Shown here: one piece after another, positions 1-10,687 of the stretch
Layout of the letters: the number at the start of each line of letters is the position of its first letter
How positions within the stretch are numbered: position 1 is the stretch's first letter
From: Mycosarcoma maydis
Taxonomy: Eukaryota > Basidiomycota > Ustilaginomycetes > Ustilaginales
Length of the DNA: 64,000 bases
Assembly (NCBI RefSeq): GCF_000328475.2
Contig: NC_026478.1
Location: forward strand, 1,736,001-1,800,000
Direction: 5' to 3'
The notes under the pieces: generated by a model
Databases searched by the model: none
What the model saw: only the letters and a program-made list of their open reading frames with translations
What the model was told of the DNA's origin: nothing
Made by a program: the position numbers and the translations under genes

Positions 1-1207
1 GTGTCCAGAGCCGGACGATACCATCGTACGAGCCCGAGGCAAGCAGAGTTCCATCTGGATTCCAGTCAAGCGTCGAAATGTCCTTGCTCTGCGTGGCAGG
101 CAGATGCTTGCAGATGGTCGGCGCATCTGGCGATTCACCGGCATTCTCGGGCACCTCCCAGATGCGCACGGTGGCATCACCACCCCCGGACGCCAGCATG
201 TTGGGCACGGATGGATTCCAAGCAGAGATGAATACTTCGCCCGTGTGACCTGCCAATGTTGTTATCTGTGCATCCTCGATAAAGTTGTCACCCTTTGGTT
301 GCGGTGCTGGCGCCTTTGGATCTTTGCCCTTGTCTGCCCGCTTCTTGCTTGCTTCGCCATTTTCGCCAGCTGATGACTTTCCACCCTTTTTCTTCTTGCT
401 ACTACCGGTGTCCTTGTCCTTGGCTGCCTGTTTCTTTTCGACGCCGGGGGATGCCGAGCGAGACTCTGACCCGCCATTCCGACGGTCCTTGCGCGAGGAT
501 GTGTGTGCATCCTCATCAGTATGCGCTTCCAATGTGACAGCATCATCTGATTTTGCGCCTGCTTCACTCCTACGCACACGCTTGTCCTCCCGGTCTGCGT
601 CCGAGGTGACCGAGTTGGACGCCTTGCGCTTTGCATCCTTGGGCTTGAAAGTAGCCGATGAAGCGTCATCGTTCTCGACTGCGTCGTCAAGCTTCTTCTT
701 GGAGGAAGAAGCCACCTTGGAGGATCGATCAGCATCGTCGGGCTGGAGCGATGAGGAGGCTATCAGCTTGGTGGTGTGGACGCCATTGACCGGCCTGGCT
801 GCAGCGGGAGCAGGAGGAGTTTGCGTTGCGGCTTCTTTGCGCTCAGGTCGGGGTTGCTGTGCGGCGAACACATCAGGTTCGGGTGACAGGCGTGTTGGAC
901 TCGTTGACGGAGGCGTTGATCGTGGCTTACCGTCGCAGACATGTGGTGGACCGACCAGACGGATGGTGGAAGAACACGGCTTTTCTGTGCCGTCGTCTTG
1001 AATGTGTGCCTCTACTGATGCATAGATGAGACCCTTTTGGAGGAAGCGGACTAGCTGACCAGGCTCGATGATGGCTTCTTTTGATAATGGCTCGTCGTCT
1101 AGACGTGATTCATGGCGTAACGAGAAGGAGGCATGGTGAAAACCAGACTCCTTGAGGTAGTGATACACAAGCAGATTGACTTCTGCTGAGGTGCAGAGAG
1201 GTGCCAT
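1..1207 (-). CDS. SIF2: LisH-WD40 transcriptional corepressor, TBL1/SIF2 type (3' part outside window)
   Basis: Read on the minus strand, one frame is open from the ATG at 1207 to the window edge (402 codons) with no stop. Residues 1-65 form a LisH domain plus the following helical segment (SAEVNLLVYHYLKESGF, then a PGQLVRFLQKGL segment), as in human TBL1X/TBLR1 and yeast Sif2. A lysine/serine-rich linker of about 200 residues follows. WD40 repeats then begin, including ITTLAGHTGEVFISAWNP and LDWNPDGTLLASGSYDG, a near match to the first blades of TBL1. The family tethers class I histone deacetylases (SMRT/NCoR or Set3 complexes) to chromatin and acts in the nucleus. The remaining blades and the stop lie upstream of base 1. 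The identification rests on the LisH-WD40 order and blade sequences; whether it works in a Set3-like complex here is inference. Confidence 0.9.
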   Translation of the reverse strand, partial: MAPLCTSAEVNLLVYHYLKESGFHHASFSLRHESRLDDEPLSKEAIIEPGQLVRFLQKGLIYASVEAHIQDDGTEKPCSSTIRLVGPPHVCDGKPRSTPPSTSPTRLSPEPDVFAAQQPRPERKEAATQTPPAPAAARPVNGVHTTKLIASSSLQPDDADRSSKVASSSKKKLDDAVENDDASSATFKPKDAKRKASNSVTSDADREDKRVRRSEAGAKSDDAVTLEAHTDEDAHTSSRKDRRNGGSESRSASPGVEKKQAAKDKDTGSSKKKKGGKSSAGENGEASKKRADKGKDPKAPAPQPKGDNFIEDAQITTLAGHTGEVFISAWNPSVPNMLASGGGDATVRIWEVPENAGESPDAPTICKHLPATQSKDISTLDWNPDGTLLASGSYDGIVRLWT

Positions 1208-2344
1208 GTTGTTGACGGTGATGCAGGCCACCCAGTACTACACGGAAGGTGTGGCTAAAGGGCCGGCGGGCATCGAATAGGGGATTTTTGCTGGGTTTGT
1301 CGGAAGAGACCAAGCTAGGTTGATGGTGAAGCGATGTAAATCCACTTAATATGCGTGGTGGGACTGGATCGACTAGGCTCGAGCGCGGTTGACGGTGGTG
1401 AAGGCTTTGGATTGCTTCGATCTGAAAGTGTCCCTATCGAGTGGCGGACGCTAAATTGTCGCTTTCAAGAAAGCGTTCTGGGCCCAGCGTTGGTCGTAGG
1501 GTATCAATAGCAGAGCATGAAAACGTTTTCGATGCCGGCTCCTCGTCTATGCGGCGTCAAAAAGTTGTAAGCTGCGTCGACTGATGTCGTGCTTTTTGTA
1601 GATGGCTGCTATCTCTTGATATTGGGAATCGCTAGTGCTGACGTTCCGCGGAATCGACCAAGGAAAAGACGAAAGGGCTGTTCGAGAAGCCTATGGAGAG
1701 ACAGATGGATGGCACAAACACGCAAAGGGCGAGAGGCGATTACGGCAGGCAAAGGTCGATACGAAACCGAGTGGTAAATGTCGGCCGCGCGGATGGATGC
1801 CAGGGTGGTCGAAGAGGCGAAATGCAGTCAAGGACAAGTTCGCGGATGGGTCGGTAGAGGAGGATGGTAAATGGCGAAGGTGATAACAAAGCACACAATC
1901 TGGCTGGTGGCTGATTGAGGTTACGTTGAAAGGCGCCGTGGAGAAGGAAAGGGAGAAAGAAGCGTTTGGCGCGGAGCTGTCTTCAGTACAAGGGGATCGG
2001 ATGGTCGAATGGCTTTGATGGCTTGGGTCGGACGAATGGACGTGTGATGATGGCGACGGTGATGGCAGTTGCTACTGGGAATGTCGTGAAAGGTGAAACA
2101 GCAGGGAGACTCGAGTGGTGGGAAGTGAATAGGGACGGTGAGCAGGGGTGGGTTGTTGCTGAGTGTCAAGAAGCGGCGGATGCACATCCGGATGGAAAGG
2201 CCAACAAGGCCAAAAGAGGGACAGCAGAGCAGGGCAGAGCGAAGATGGGTCGTGAGTGGCCGAAAGATGGCGAGGTCAAGGGCAAGTAAAAACCTCGAAT
2301 CCAGTCCAAGTCGTCGCCAACCGCGCGCAGACAGACGCTGTATT

Positions 2345-2370
2345 GTGATTCACGATTCACGATTCACGAC
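2345..2370. repeat. Dispersed intergenic motif, (GATTCAC)n cluster
   Basis: Three tandem GATTCACGATTCAC-type units. This is one of more than twenty places in the window where ATTCACGA or its complement TCGTGAAT/TCGTGATT occurs, all of them between genes. Confidence 0.8.
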
Positions 2371-2398
2371 CATCCATCTCGAGGCTTGCAGTCCTAAG

Positions 2399-2427
2399 TG
2401 AGTCCTGAGTCCTGAGTCCTGGGTCCT
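2399..2427. repeat. Minisatellite, 7-bp unit GAGTCCT
   Basis: About four tandem copies of GAGTCCT, the last reading GGGTCCT. They are followed directly by TCGTGAGTCGTGAGTC, which resembles the dispersed TCGTGA motif. Confidence 0.85.
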
Positions 2428-2449
2428 GTCTCGTGAGTCGTGAGTCTTA

Positions 2450-2507
2450 TGGCTTTGCTTTGCTTTGCTTTGCTTTCTTTTCTTTTCTTTTCTTTTGTTT
2501 TGTTTTT
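2450..2507. repeat. Evolving pentanucleotide tract (GCTTT to TCTTT to GTTTT)
   Basis: The tract starts as tandem GCTTT units, changes to TCTTT/TTTTC units and ends as GTTTT units, giving about 58 bp of pure pyrimidine-plus-G on the plus strand. The gradual change of unit along one array fits slippage with successive point mutations. Confidence 0.85.
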
Positions 2508-3353
2508 GTGCTATTTGGCTCTTTTCAAGTCGTGAGTAACTTAGGTTGATTCTGCGATTCCTTCCTCGAGACAGAGACGACACTCACTTTACTGGACTTT
2601 CGCCCAGACAAGCGAACTCGACTAAATTATACCTAGAATCGTGAATAATAATTTGTAATTCATGTTCCTGTTTCGCCGCTGATTTTCGTTTCCGACGCCG
2701 CATCGAGTGCATCGAGGAGTTCGGCTCAGCCATACGGGCGCGTGTGATCGAGCGTGTATCACGTATCCTATGTTGCTTGCTCATCCATCACCATCACTGG
2801 ACGCGACGACTCCCTGAATCTGAACGCCCCTTGGACAGCCACATCAAATCGCCTGGCCTATTTTGGCGTCCTCTCTATTAATTCGACCGTGGCTGGCACT
2901 GCCACACACAACTGACAGACGGCATGGACGCAGCTTGCGACGCTTCCGGATCAAGCCGACCTTATGAGTGCAGTCGCAGACGGAGCAAGGTCATGCGATT
3001 GACTCGTCCTTGCCGACGGCATTGAGTTATCACCACTAGTGCGGGCCTGTTGCTATGTTCATGAACACTGTGCCGAGTCGAGTCCAGCCTTTACACGCTT
3101 TCAGTGCTGCTCGGCGTTGTTCCCACACGTTACCCAGTAGCGCATTTGACAACACAAGCAGGAAAGTGGGAACGCGACAATCCTGGCATTTATATGCTCA
3201 ACAGACGTACGGTATCGAGAATACCGCAACTCCGAGACGGGTGCGAGTCCACAACAACTAGGAGGGGCGTAAATAGACGGAGCAGGCCACACCGAAGCAG
3301 CCATGCGCGTACTGGGTCGAGAGATACGCGAGCAGTCATACCAAGTGGCTTGA

Positions 3354-4213
3354 TCACTTGTTTGTCTTTTGCTTCTTTTGCTGCTTCTGCTTTTGCTCGG
3401 CGCCCTTGCCTCTCTTGGTTCCAGTCTGGGGCTCCTCCTCGTCATCGTTCTCAGCCTCTTGTTCTTCGTACTCGGCCTCATCCTCGTTCTCTTCGGCGTT
3501 CTCCTCATGGTCGTCTTGCTCGTCGTCCTCCTGACTCTTCTTGCTGTTCCCCTTCTTGTTCTTTCCGGTGGCTTGCGACTTGTTCTTGGTGCCGTTCTGC
3601 TGCTTTCCATTGGCCTGCTCACTGTTGGCTTTCGCCTTGGCCTGGCTCTTCTTGCCCTTGCCCTCACTTTCCTCTTCCTCATCTTCCTCGTCGTGGTTGC
3701 AGTCGTGATCGCCCTTCTTGCTGCTATTGGAAGCTTCCTTGCGCTCCTTAGCAGCCTTGGGCGTATTGGCGACAAATTGCTTGCCCTGCTTGCTCTGTTT
3801 TTGCTTCTGGTCATCAGTTTCCTTCTTTTCCTTGTCCGACATGTTCTCCCATGCCTTCTTGGGCAGGTACCGCTTGCGGCTGCCATCTTTCTGCTTGGCA
3901 TTTCCCGATCCGTCCTTGGTTTGCCACTCCTCGTCGCCCCATTTCGACAGGTTCTTTTGCGACTCGTCCTTGTTGCCGTCGTCCGTGTATCCGCCGCCGC
4001 GCTTTTTGTACTCGGACGCCATGAACTGCGCCTTGCGTGCCGACCACTGGCCGGGAGCACCGCCCTTGTCCGACTCTTTCACCTCTTCTTTGATTTGGTC
4101 CCGAAGCTGTCGTGCAGACACAATCAGCCAACGGGTATCAGCGTCCAGTTGGTGCGATACCAGCAACAGGCACGACTTACCTTGGGGTCGGTGTACTTGT
4201 CGGAGGATGGCAT
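3354..4213 (-). CDS. Small, highly charged protein with a DUF5872-like segment; one intron
   Basis: Exons are 4181-4213 and 3354-4106 (minus strand); the 74-bp intron starts GTAAGT, ends AG and is in phase 0. The spliced product is 261 residues and starts MPSSDKYTDPKLRDQIKEEV. Residues about 30-110 form a compact segment with WSARKAQFMASEYKKRGGGY, a KWGDEEWQTKDG turn and KRYLPKKAWENMSDKEKK. From memory this resembles a small domain family catalogued as DUF5872; that label is unverified. The rest is disordered, made of Lys/Gln/Ser-rich blocks and long Asp/Glu runs, ending in a basic KQKQQKKQKTNK tail. The alternating acidic and basic blocks suggest a nuclear or nucleic-acid-associated protein, but that is inference. 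A frame starting inside the intron (MLVSHQ at 4166) was rejected because the spliced start has a clean donor and acceptor. Confidence 0.75.
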
Positions 4214-5534
4214 GGTGGCTGATGGTCGTTGCTTTGTTGTAGCTCAGAGAGAAAGATTAATGAGGAGCTTCGTAGTGCGAATACCAACGGGTTGTTTATG
4301 TATCTAGACTCTAGAACTCGCGGCCCTACAGGACCTCTTTCCTGCAGACGGCTTCACCAGGATCGCCATCTTTTTGACACGAGGAGGATCCGAGGTGGAG
4401 GACAAGCTCTGCGGCACACTCATGATGGCTTTTCCAGGCCCCAGATTCGCGTGTCAAGCTTCAAGAGGACACGACAATGACGGTCGATGCGAGAAGGATT
4501 AGATAAGTTGTGATTCATCTTGAACCCTCGCAAACAGGAAAGGAAGCCTCTACATTCCATACTCGTGACTGACAAGAGAGCCGCTACTGGCGTCGATGTG
4601 GGCGTCCTGTACTCGCGGTAAAAGCCCCAAGCCCATATCGGCTTCTGGATGTCGCAGAAAAGGTGTGGAGTATGATTCATTTTTGTATTTGTTTTGGTTT
4701 TTTTGTTGTTGGTGTAAGCTGAGTTAGGTCAAGATTTGCTCTCGGGCGCGACGCAAAGAAAAGGCGTAAATGAGTGTTGACGCGTGTCTTACGGAAGATG
4801 GATTCGTGCGTGATTCGTTGCGTCACTCACAGACTTGAGCGTTTCAGCAGTCATGAGTCGAGAGTGCATTTTCTCACAACTAACTATTCATGACTTGCCT
4901 GTTGCTGAAAGCTGTCAAACCCAGAAGACGCTTGGGAATGGCTTCCTGTTCGAACCATCTGCTGGTGTTCGTTCATGCTGGTTCATGGGACAAGATTGCT
5001 CACAGTGGAAGCCCTGCTTAACCTCGCACGTCATTGTATGCACGCAAGGCTCTTGTCATCCGTTAGTGACGGCGTTGAGCCACGATGAATCCGCAAGCGA
5101 GATCCGGATCCGGGGTCGCTAAAGTCCCATGGCACCCTGAAAGCTAACATACCTCGCACTCGAAGCCCGTGCTGGCCTCTTAGTCACAGCCTTGCCCATT
5201 CTCGCTGCAATCAAACGCATATATTTACCTTGCACCCCTGCTCATCGTCACGCATGTCTTGTCATGCTGCAGAGGAATCCCTCTGCACCATAACGACCTG
5301 TCATTTGCCCAAAAACACAGCCATGAGAACAAGAAAATGGTAACAATGCCTGGAATCGACAGCAAGGAGAAGAAGCTCATGTTTTTACAGGAAGGAAAGA
5401 GGTGATAAGGGGATGTGATTGCAGGGCTGGCAAGAGAGTTGCTGCCGCACATGTGCGCGAGAGTCTCTTTCGCGAGGCAAACCGGCATGCGGCATCATGG
5501 GCCATCCACGGTACGTTTTGTGCATCGTCTGCGT
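4214..5534. other. Intergenic region, no gene seen
   Basis: Holds the upstream region of the charged-protein gene and the 3' flank of the PDH E2 gene. The longest frames (under 100 codons) show no domain, signal or codon pattern like the neighbours. A short TTTTTGTATTTG...TTTTTTTGTTG T-rich tract lies near 4680-4710. Confidence 0.5.
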
Positions 5535-7046
5535 TCAAAGCATAAAGCTGAGCGGGTTCTCGAGCGCATCCTTGAAGGCCTTCATCCACTTGGCAGCAGT
5601 AGCACCATCGACGGTTCGGTGGTCGGCCGAGATGGTAGCCTGCATAATCATGGCCTTGCGGAAGCCTTGCTCGCTCTCGGCGTCAGGCACGAGGCGCGCC
5701 TCGGTTCCACCAATGGCAAGGATGCAGCTCTGCGGAGGGTTAATGATGGCGGTGAAGTGGGTGATACCGAACATGCCCATGTTGGAAATGGTGAAAGAGC
5801 CTCCCTGGTACTCCTGCGGAGCTAGCTTGCCGGCACGAGCCTTGGCAGCCAACGACTTGGTAGCTGCCGAAATAGTAGCCAGACCCGAACCACCAACATC
5901 CTTGACGATAGGCGTGATCAGACCGGTAGGCGTGGAAACCGCGATCGAGATATCCGCCTTGTTGTGCTGTCGGATGAAATCGCCGTACCAGGCCGAGTTG
6001 ACTTCGGGCACCTCCTTGAGCGCTACACCTGCAGCCTTGGTGATAAAGTCGCCCACGCTGAGCTTAGCAGCCTTGGCCTTCTCGACGTCCTTGCCCGCCT
6101 TTTCGGCAGCAGCCTTGTTGAACACCTCGCGAAGCTTGAGCACCTTGTCCATCTCGACGTCGATGCTGACGTAGTAGTGTGGGATGGACGACTTGGACTC
6201 GGTGAGACGCGCAGCGATGGTGCGGCGCATGTTGGAGACGGGGATGTCGGTGTAGTCGCCGCCCTCGCTCGCGGCAGGAGCAGGTGCGGGCGCACCGGCC
6301 GACTTGGCCGGAGCAGCAGACGAAGCAGCAGGAGCGGCAACAGCAGCCTCAGGCTTGTAGTTCTCGACGTCGGCCTTGATGATGCGGCCCTCAGGGCCGG
6401 TACCCTTGATCTTGTTGAGCGCAATACCCTTGTCCTGCGCCAACCTGCGCGCGACGGGGGTAGCAAAGATACGGTCGCCGGAGCTCTGCGATCCGAACGA
6501 CGAGCTCGAAGAGGATGACGATGACGAGGACGGGGTGGATTCCTGCTGCTTGGGCTCGTCCTTGGGCTTGGATTCCTCCTTGGGTTCCTCCTTGGGTTCC
6601 TCCTTGGGTTCCTCCTTGGCAGCTGGCTTAGCTTCGCCTCCCTCGGACGAAGCCTTGGCGGCAAAGGCATCAGCGCCCGAAAGATCGTCGCCCTCCTCGG
6701 CCATGATAGCGATGAGCGAGTTCACCTGGACAGCCTTGGCACCGTCGCCGACGAGAATCTTGGCGAGGACACCGTCATCCTGAGCCTCTACATCCATGGT
6801 AGCCTTGTCGGTTTCGATCTCGAGCAAAACATCACCGGCCGAGAAAGCCTCACCGGGCTGCTTCTTCCAGGCGGCGATACCACCCTCGGTCATGGTGGGT
6901 GACATGGCGGGCATGTTGAACTTGGAGAACTCGAGCGCACGTCGCGACGAGTGGAAGGATCGGTGCGAGAGCGTCGAAGACGACGACGAGGCGGCAGCGA
7001 CCGCCTTCTGGAGGCCAGATCGCTGAAGAGCACGAAGAGCCTGCAT
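5535..7046 (-). CDS. LAT1: Dihydrolipoyllysine acetyltransferase, E2 of pyruvate dehydrogenase complex
   Basis: The product is 503 residues from the ATG at 7046 (MQALRALQRS); the frame stays open upstream but has no better start. Residues 1-35 are Ser/Arg-rich and read as a mitochondrial presequence. One lipoyl domain follows (about 41-120) with the lipoylated lysine K81 in ETDKATM. A linker carries four KEEP-type repeats (about 144-165) and a run of 11 serines. The peripheral subunit-binding domain is at about 191-230 (FATPVARRLAQDKGI, GTGPEGRIIKADV). The catalytic acetyltransferase domain spans about 264-503 with the DHRTVDG motif (H476, D480) and ends at LSFML. It transfers acetyl groups from lipoamide to CoA in the mitochondrial matrix. 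Length and one-lipoyl layout match fungal E2. It is the first of four adjacent genes for mitochondrial proteins. Confidence 0.96.
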   Translation of the reverse strand: MQALRALQRSGLQKAVAAASSSSSTLSHRSFHSSRRALEFSKFNMPAMSPTMTEGGIAAWKKQPGEAFSAGDVLLEIETDKATMDVEAQDDGVLAKILVGDGAKAVQVNSLIAIMAEEGDDLSGADAFAAKASSEGGEAKPAAKEEPKEEPKEEPKEESKPKDEPKQQESTPSSSSSSSSSSSFGSQSSGDRIFATPVARRLAQDKGIALNKIKGTGPEGRIIKADVENYKPEAAVAAPAASSAAPAKSAGAPAPAPAASEGGDYTDIPVSNMRRTIAARLTESKSSIPHYYVSIDVEMDKVLKLREVFNKAAAEKAGKDVEKAKAAKLSVGDFITKAAGVALKEVPEVNSAWYGDFIRQHNKADISIAVSTPTGLITPIVKDVGGSGLATISAATKSLAAKARAGKLAPQEYQGGSFTISNMGMFGITHFTAIINPPQSCILAIGGTEARLVPDAESEQGFRKAMIMQATISADHRTVDGATAAKWMKAFKDALENPLSFML

Positions 7047-8616
7047 TTTGTATGAGAGCTGAAGGAACGCCGTCGACGGAGGATGGTGGAGGACAGAGGG
7101 ATGAGGAGAAGCGAGGAGTAGAAGGACGATGATCAATAGCAATGTCGAGATTCTACCTTCGAGACACGCACGCGAACGAATAGCAGCAAGCAACCTTTCG
7201 AACGGGAAGGAAAAAAGGCACACACACACGGAGACAGCGTGGGCGAGCCGAGACGAAAGCGAAGCAGCGGTCAGGCCAACAAAGCGAACAACAGAAGAAA
7301 CGAAAATCACGAATGGTCAATTCTATTTGTCGTGTCTGCAGGGCCCTTTTTTGTTGCGTTTGGGGGTCGACGACCGAACACTGACCGCACTGGAATTTCT
7401 GCTTTGATTTTTTTTCTGGCTTGTGGATAGCAGCGGTGCATGATGGATAGCGAAATGAAGCTGCGTTGCCATCGATCGCACACACAGAACCAAGAATATA
7501 CGATACAAACGGAAGCAAGTACCCGAACCCGACATGGGCATGGCAAAGCCTTAGCCTCAACTTCGAGCACGGCATGGCATGGAGCAAAACTGAATCACCA
7601 AGCCATGTCATGCCTAATGTCTCCTCAGAATAGGCCTTTGCACGTTGGACTGGATTGCAAGTTCAGAGGATATCGGGCTCAGAGTTCTTGTGCGGAGCCT
7701 ATTTTGTGTTTGGTGGATTTCGCCGTGCAACGCCCCGATCTCTTCTATCGATAAGCGGCCTGTTCTGCTCTCCCTGCAAACAGCTCGACGAAATTCATGG
7801 CAGTTGAGACCAAACCGCCAGTCAGCAAGCGCGTCCGCTATTCGCCTTCTCCGATACGGCCACTTCCCAACATTTCCGAACAAATGTCAGTCAGCTACAC
7901 TCACGACTCATGACTCACGACTTTGTGCTTCCTCGTGCCCGTGGCCTCGAGCCTGATGCTCACGGCCTTTCTTCCTGACGTGTTAGGTCCGAAGGAAGCG
8001 CCCTTGACAGGGGGTGTCTTTGTTGGCACAGATCGTCAGAAGATCGGCTGTGCTGATGCGTCGACCTTGCATATCATCTTTTGTTGAAGTTAGTAATTGT
8101 GAATCACGAATGATTGGATCTCGTGGGTGAGCTCTGTATCTGGAATGAGTGCCTTGACGTCAGCTTTGCTAGTCTTGCCCATGAGCGAGATTCGATCTGT
8201 GTCTTGCTGTTCTTACGGATGTTTCCGAAGGATCTATGCCACCATGCCATTCTTGTGAGGTGAGAGGCAGTCGTTTCTTTCATCAACACCTCCATCGCAA
8301 CCTCGTCCACCTGACACGTGGACGGCTACTGCTCCGATCAAAACCACTGACACTCGAAGCTATTCTTTCGTCATCGTTGAGCGACTATGTCACGCTTCGT
8401 CTCTCCCCGACACCGCTCAAGTACTTTTACCTCGAAGACCTCTGAGAGATTTTCACAGGAACATGCTCACATACCGACAGCAATTGATGATCTATGCCAA
8501 CACAGCTGCAGATGTTTCCAACACGCATTTGGACAGCCACCACTCAGTACAGCATTTCTACGTTTTCGGATTGCGTTTTGGCAACTATTGTCGAGCGCGA
8601 GCCATGGATGTTGGTC
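7047..8616. other. Intergenic region between PDH E2 and aspartate aminotransferase
   Basis: About 1.57 kb holding the promoter of the E2 gene and the 3' flank of the aminotransferase gene, both on the minus strand. It includes a T8 tract near 7408 and CTCACGACTCATGACTCACGAC at about 7900-7922, a relative of the dispersed motif, and GTGAATCACGAATGATT at about 8098. No convincing coding frame on either strand. Confidence 0.5.
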
Positions 8617-9918
8617 TTAGCTGGTGACCTTGTGCAGCGACTCGGCGAGGTGCTTGACGTTGTGGTCGGTGATACCAGCGACCGAAATACGGCCGTCTCC
8701 AGTAAGGTAGACGTGGTGCTCGTTGACTAGCTTGGCCACCTGCTCGGGCGAGATGCCGAGGAAGGCAAACATGCCGATCTGGTTGGTGATGTGATCCCAG
8801 TTGAGCTTCGAGTTAAAGTCCTGCACGAGCAGGTCCTTGAGTGTGGATCGCATGCCGTTGATGCGGTCGGCCATGCCCTTCACCTCACCGAGCCATTGCT
8901 GGTACAGCTGTTGGTCGGCCAGGATGGTACCGGCGATCTTGGCACCGTGCATAGGTGGGTTCGAGTACATGGGCCGAACGATGATCTTGATCTGGCTGTC
9001 GACACGAGCACGCTCGTCAGGGTCAGCGCAGACGATCGAAAACGCGCCGACACGCTCACCATACAGACCCATGTTCTTGGCGAACGACTGCGAGAGGCAG
9101 ATCTGGTGGCCCTCGGCGACAAAGTGGCGCACCGCAAAGGCGTCCTTGTCCGTGTCACCACTGGCAAAGCCCTGGTAGGCCATGTCGAAGAAGGGGAAGT
9201 GACCCTTCTCCTTGACCACGTTGCTGATTTCTTTCCACTGCTCGACGGTGGGGTCGACACCGGTGGGGTTGTGCGCGCACGCATGCAGCAGGACAATCGA
9301 ACCGGCAGGTGCCGCCTTGATGTCCTCAATCATGCCCTTGAAGTCGAGACCCACCGTCTTCTTGTCGTAGTAGCGGTACTGTTTCACCTCAAGACCGCTG
9401 TCACGGAAGATAGGTGTGTGGTTACCCCACGAAGGTGTGGGCAGGTAGATGGTCTTGGCCTCGGGGTAGTGTCGCTGCAGGAAAGCACCACCGATGCGAA
9501 GAGCACCGGTTCCCGAGATCGACTGGGTGATAGCAATGCGGTTCTCCTTGATGGGCGCGCTGTCCTTGCCGTAGGCGAGAACGGCGGCGTTCTTGGTAAA
9601 GTCGGCGAGACCAGTGATGGGCAGGTACTCCTTGTCACCCTTAGCGGTGATGACGAGCTCCTCGGCCTGACGCACCGAGGGGAGCACATAAGGCTTTCCG
9701 TTCTCGTCACGGTAGGCACCAACACCGAGGTTGATCTTGCGAGGGTCCTGGTCGCGCTTGAACGCCTCGGTAACACCGAGAATCGGGTCAGGAGGTCCAG
9801 CCTTGACGTGAGCCCAAGTACTCTTGAACTGACGCACGGCAGGTAGCGACATAGCGCCCAGGAGAGGGGCCTGCGAGGCTCGAACAGCCGTTCGGATGGT
9901 GGCAGCGGTGAGCATCAT
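8617..9918 (-). CDS. AAT1: Aspartate aminotransferase, mitochondrial
   Basis: The product is 433 residues from tandem ATGs at 9918 and 9915; which one is used cannot be told. Residues 1-33 form a basic, acid-free presequence ([20 protein letters not shown]). The mature enzyme starts at [19 protein letters not shown], closely matching animal GOT2. Class I aminotransferase features are [26 protein letters not shown], the PTPSWGNH segment, [12 protein letters not shown] and the pyridoxal-phosphate lysine K281 in [16 protein letters not shown]. The enzyme interconverts aspartate plus 2-oxoglutarate with oxaloacetate plus glutamate and serves the malate-aspartate shuttle in the matrix. A 351-codon antisense frame over it is a codon-bias shadow. 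It diverges from the SLS1-like gene across a 769-bp intergenic region. Confidence 0.96.
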   Translation of the reverse strand: MMLTAATIRTAVRASQAPLLGAMSLPAVRQFKSTWAHVKAGPPDPILGVTEAFKRDQDPRKINLGVGAYRDENGKPYVLPSVRQAEELVITAKGDKEYLPITGLADFTKNAAVLAYGKDSAPIKENRIAITQSISGTGALRIGGAFLQRHYPEAKTIYLPTPSWGNHTPIFRDSGLEVKQYRYYDKKTVGLDFKGMIEDIKAAPAGSIVLLHACAHNPTGVDPTVEQWKEISNVVKEKGHFPFFDMAYQGFASGDTDKDAFAVRHFVAEGHQICLSQSFAKNMGLYGERVGAFSIVCADPDERARVDSQIKIIVRPMYSNPPMHGAKIAGTILADQQLYQQWLGEVKGMADRINGMRSTLKDLLVQDFNSKLNWDHITNQIGMFAFLGISPEQVAKLVNEHHVYLTGDGRISVAGITDHNVKHLAESLHKVTS

Positions 9919-10687
9919 GTTACAAGCGGAAGTGAGGAGATGAAGATGGTGGTGAGGGCCAAACTTTGTTCGATGGAGGATCGAATGAGTAATGCCGTGG
10001 CGTGCTCGTGTAATCTAGTATGACGGTGACGAGGTGCAGACGGTGTCACTCACGACTCGTGACTGTGGTAGCTTGCCGAACAGATCGCCGGGCTGTTTTC
10101 AGAAGAAACACGAATTGAGCAATCACGAGAATGAGCGACGAGGCGGCCCCTTAGCGCACTTCCACACATGACAGCCAGCTCAGTGACTCACAGTGACTGA
10201 ATCACGAATGCGGCCTTTACGCAGCCAAACAACCACACGGTCCGCCTCTCCTGACCTTCCTCCTGCTCTCTCTGACTCAGTGTGACTGACTCAATAATCA
10301 TACGTGACTCGTGAAAAGTCGGAAATCGTTTTCGAGATTCTCCGAGCCAACTTGGAACCATCGGCCCGATTCAGAAACCAAGTTACCAGACGCGATCCAC
10401 CTTAACATATTATTATGAAAACATGGGCGTGCAGCTACGGACGGCGTGCACCTCGGAAGACGGCGCTTTGGAAGATCCTTATTTGCCAAGTGGAATTTTT
10501 TCGGTCAGCTCCAGCCATGAGCTGAAAAACGACTTTTCGTGTTTCTGCTTTTTTGCTGTTGCATTCACGATCGTGAATCTCCTGTCAAGAGGCTCTTGCT
10601 CACATACCACATCACCTCTTCACCATCATCTCTTCAGCCTTCGCTCCGTACATCTTGCGCTTTGTCTTCACAGGAGCAAGGTCGGAG
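9919..10687. other. Divergent promoter region between aminotransferase and SLS1-like genes
   Basis: Contains several TCACGA/TCGTGA elements (CACTCACGACTCGTGACTGTG near 10049, GAATCACGAATGCGG near 10200, ACGTGACTCGTGAAAAG near 10301) and an AT-rich patch TTAACATATTATTATGAAAAC at about 10403. No coding frame is supported. Two nuclear genes for mitochondrial proteins are transcribed outward from here. Confidence 0.5.

Larger units (their letters stand above)
1208..3353. other. Intergenic region, repeat-rich
   Basis: No reading frame here looks like a conserved protein; all are short and lack domain features. The stretch holds the promoter side of the TBL1-like gene (1208 upward) and the 3' side of the charged-protein gene (below 3354). 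It contains one cluster of the dispersed TTCACGA motif, a 7-bp minisatellite and a long evolving pentanucleotide tract, each listed separately. I see no tRNA or transposon signature. Confidence 0.6.

Noticed and set aside
3369..4307. 312-codon Leu/Val-rich plus-strand frame resembling a membrane protein
   Set aside because: It is the complement of the Lys/Glu-rich charged protein; Leu runs arise from complementing Lys/Glu codons, and the minus strand has a proper intron and start.
4935..4975. CTGTTCGAACC, resembling a tRNA B-box
   Set aside because: No A-box, anticodon arm or acceptor stem can be placed around it; no tRNA is supported.
6568..6618. Tandem 12-bp repeat in the PDH E2 gene
   Set aside because: In-frame KEEP repeats in the flexible linker, ordinary for E2 proteins and not a separate element.
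8791..9846. 351-codon plus-strand frame
   Set aside because: Antisense shadow of the aspartate aminotransferase gene.
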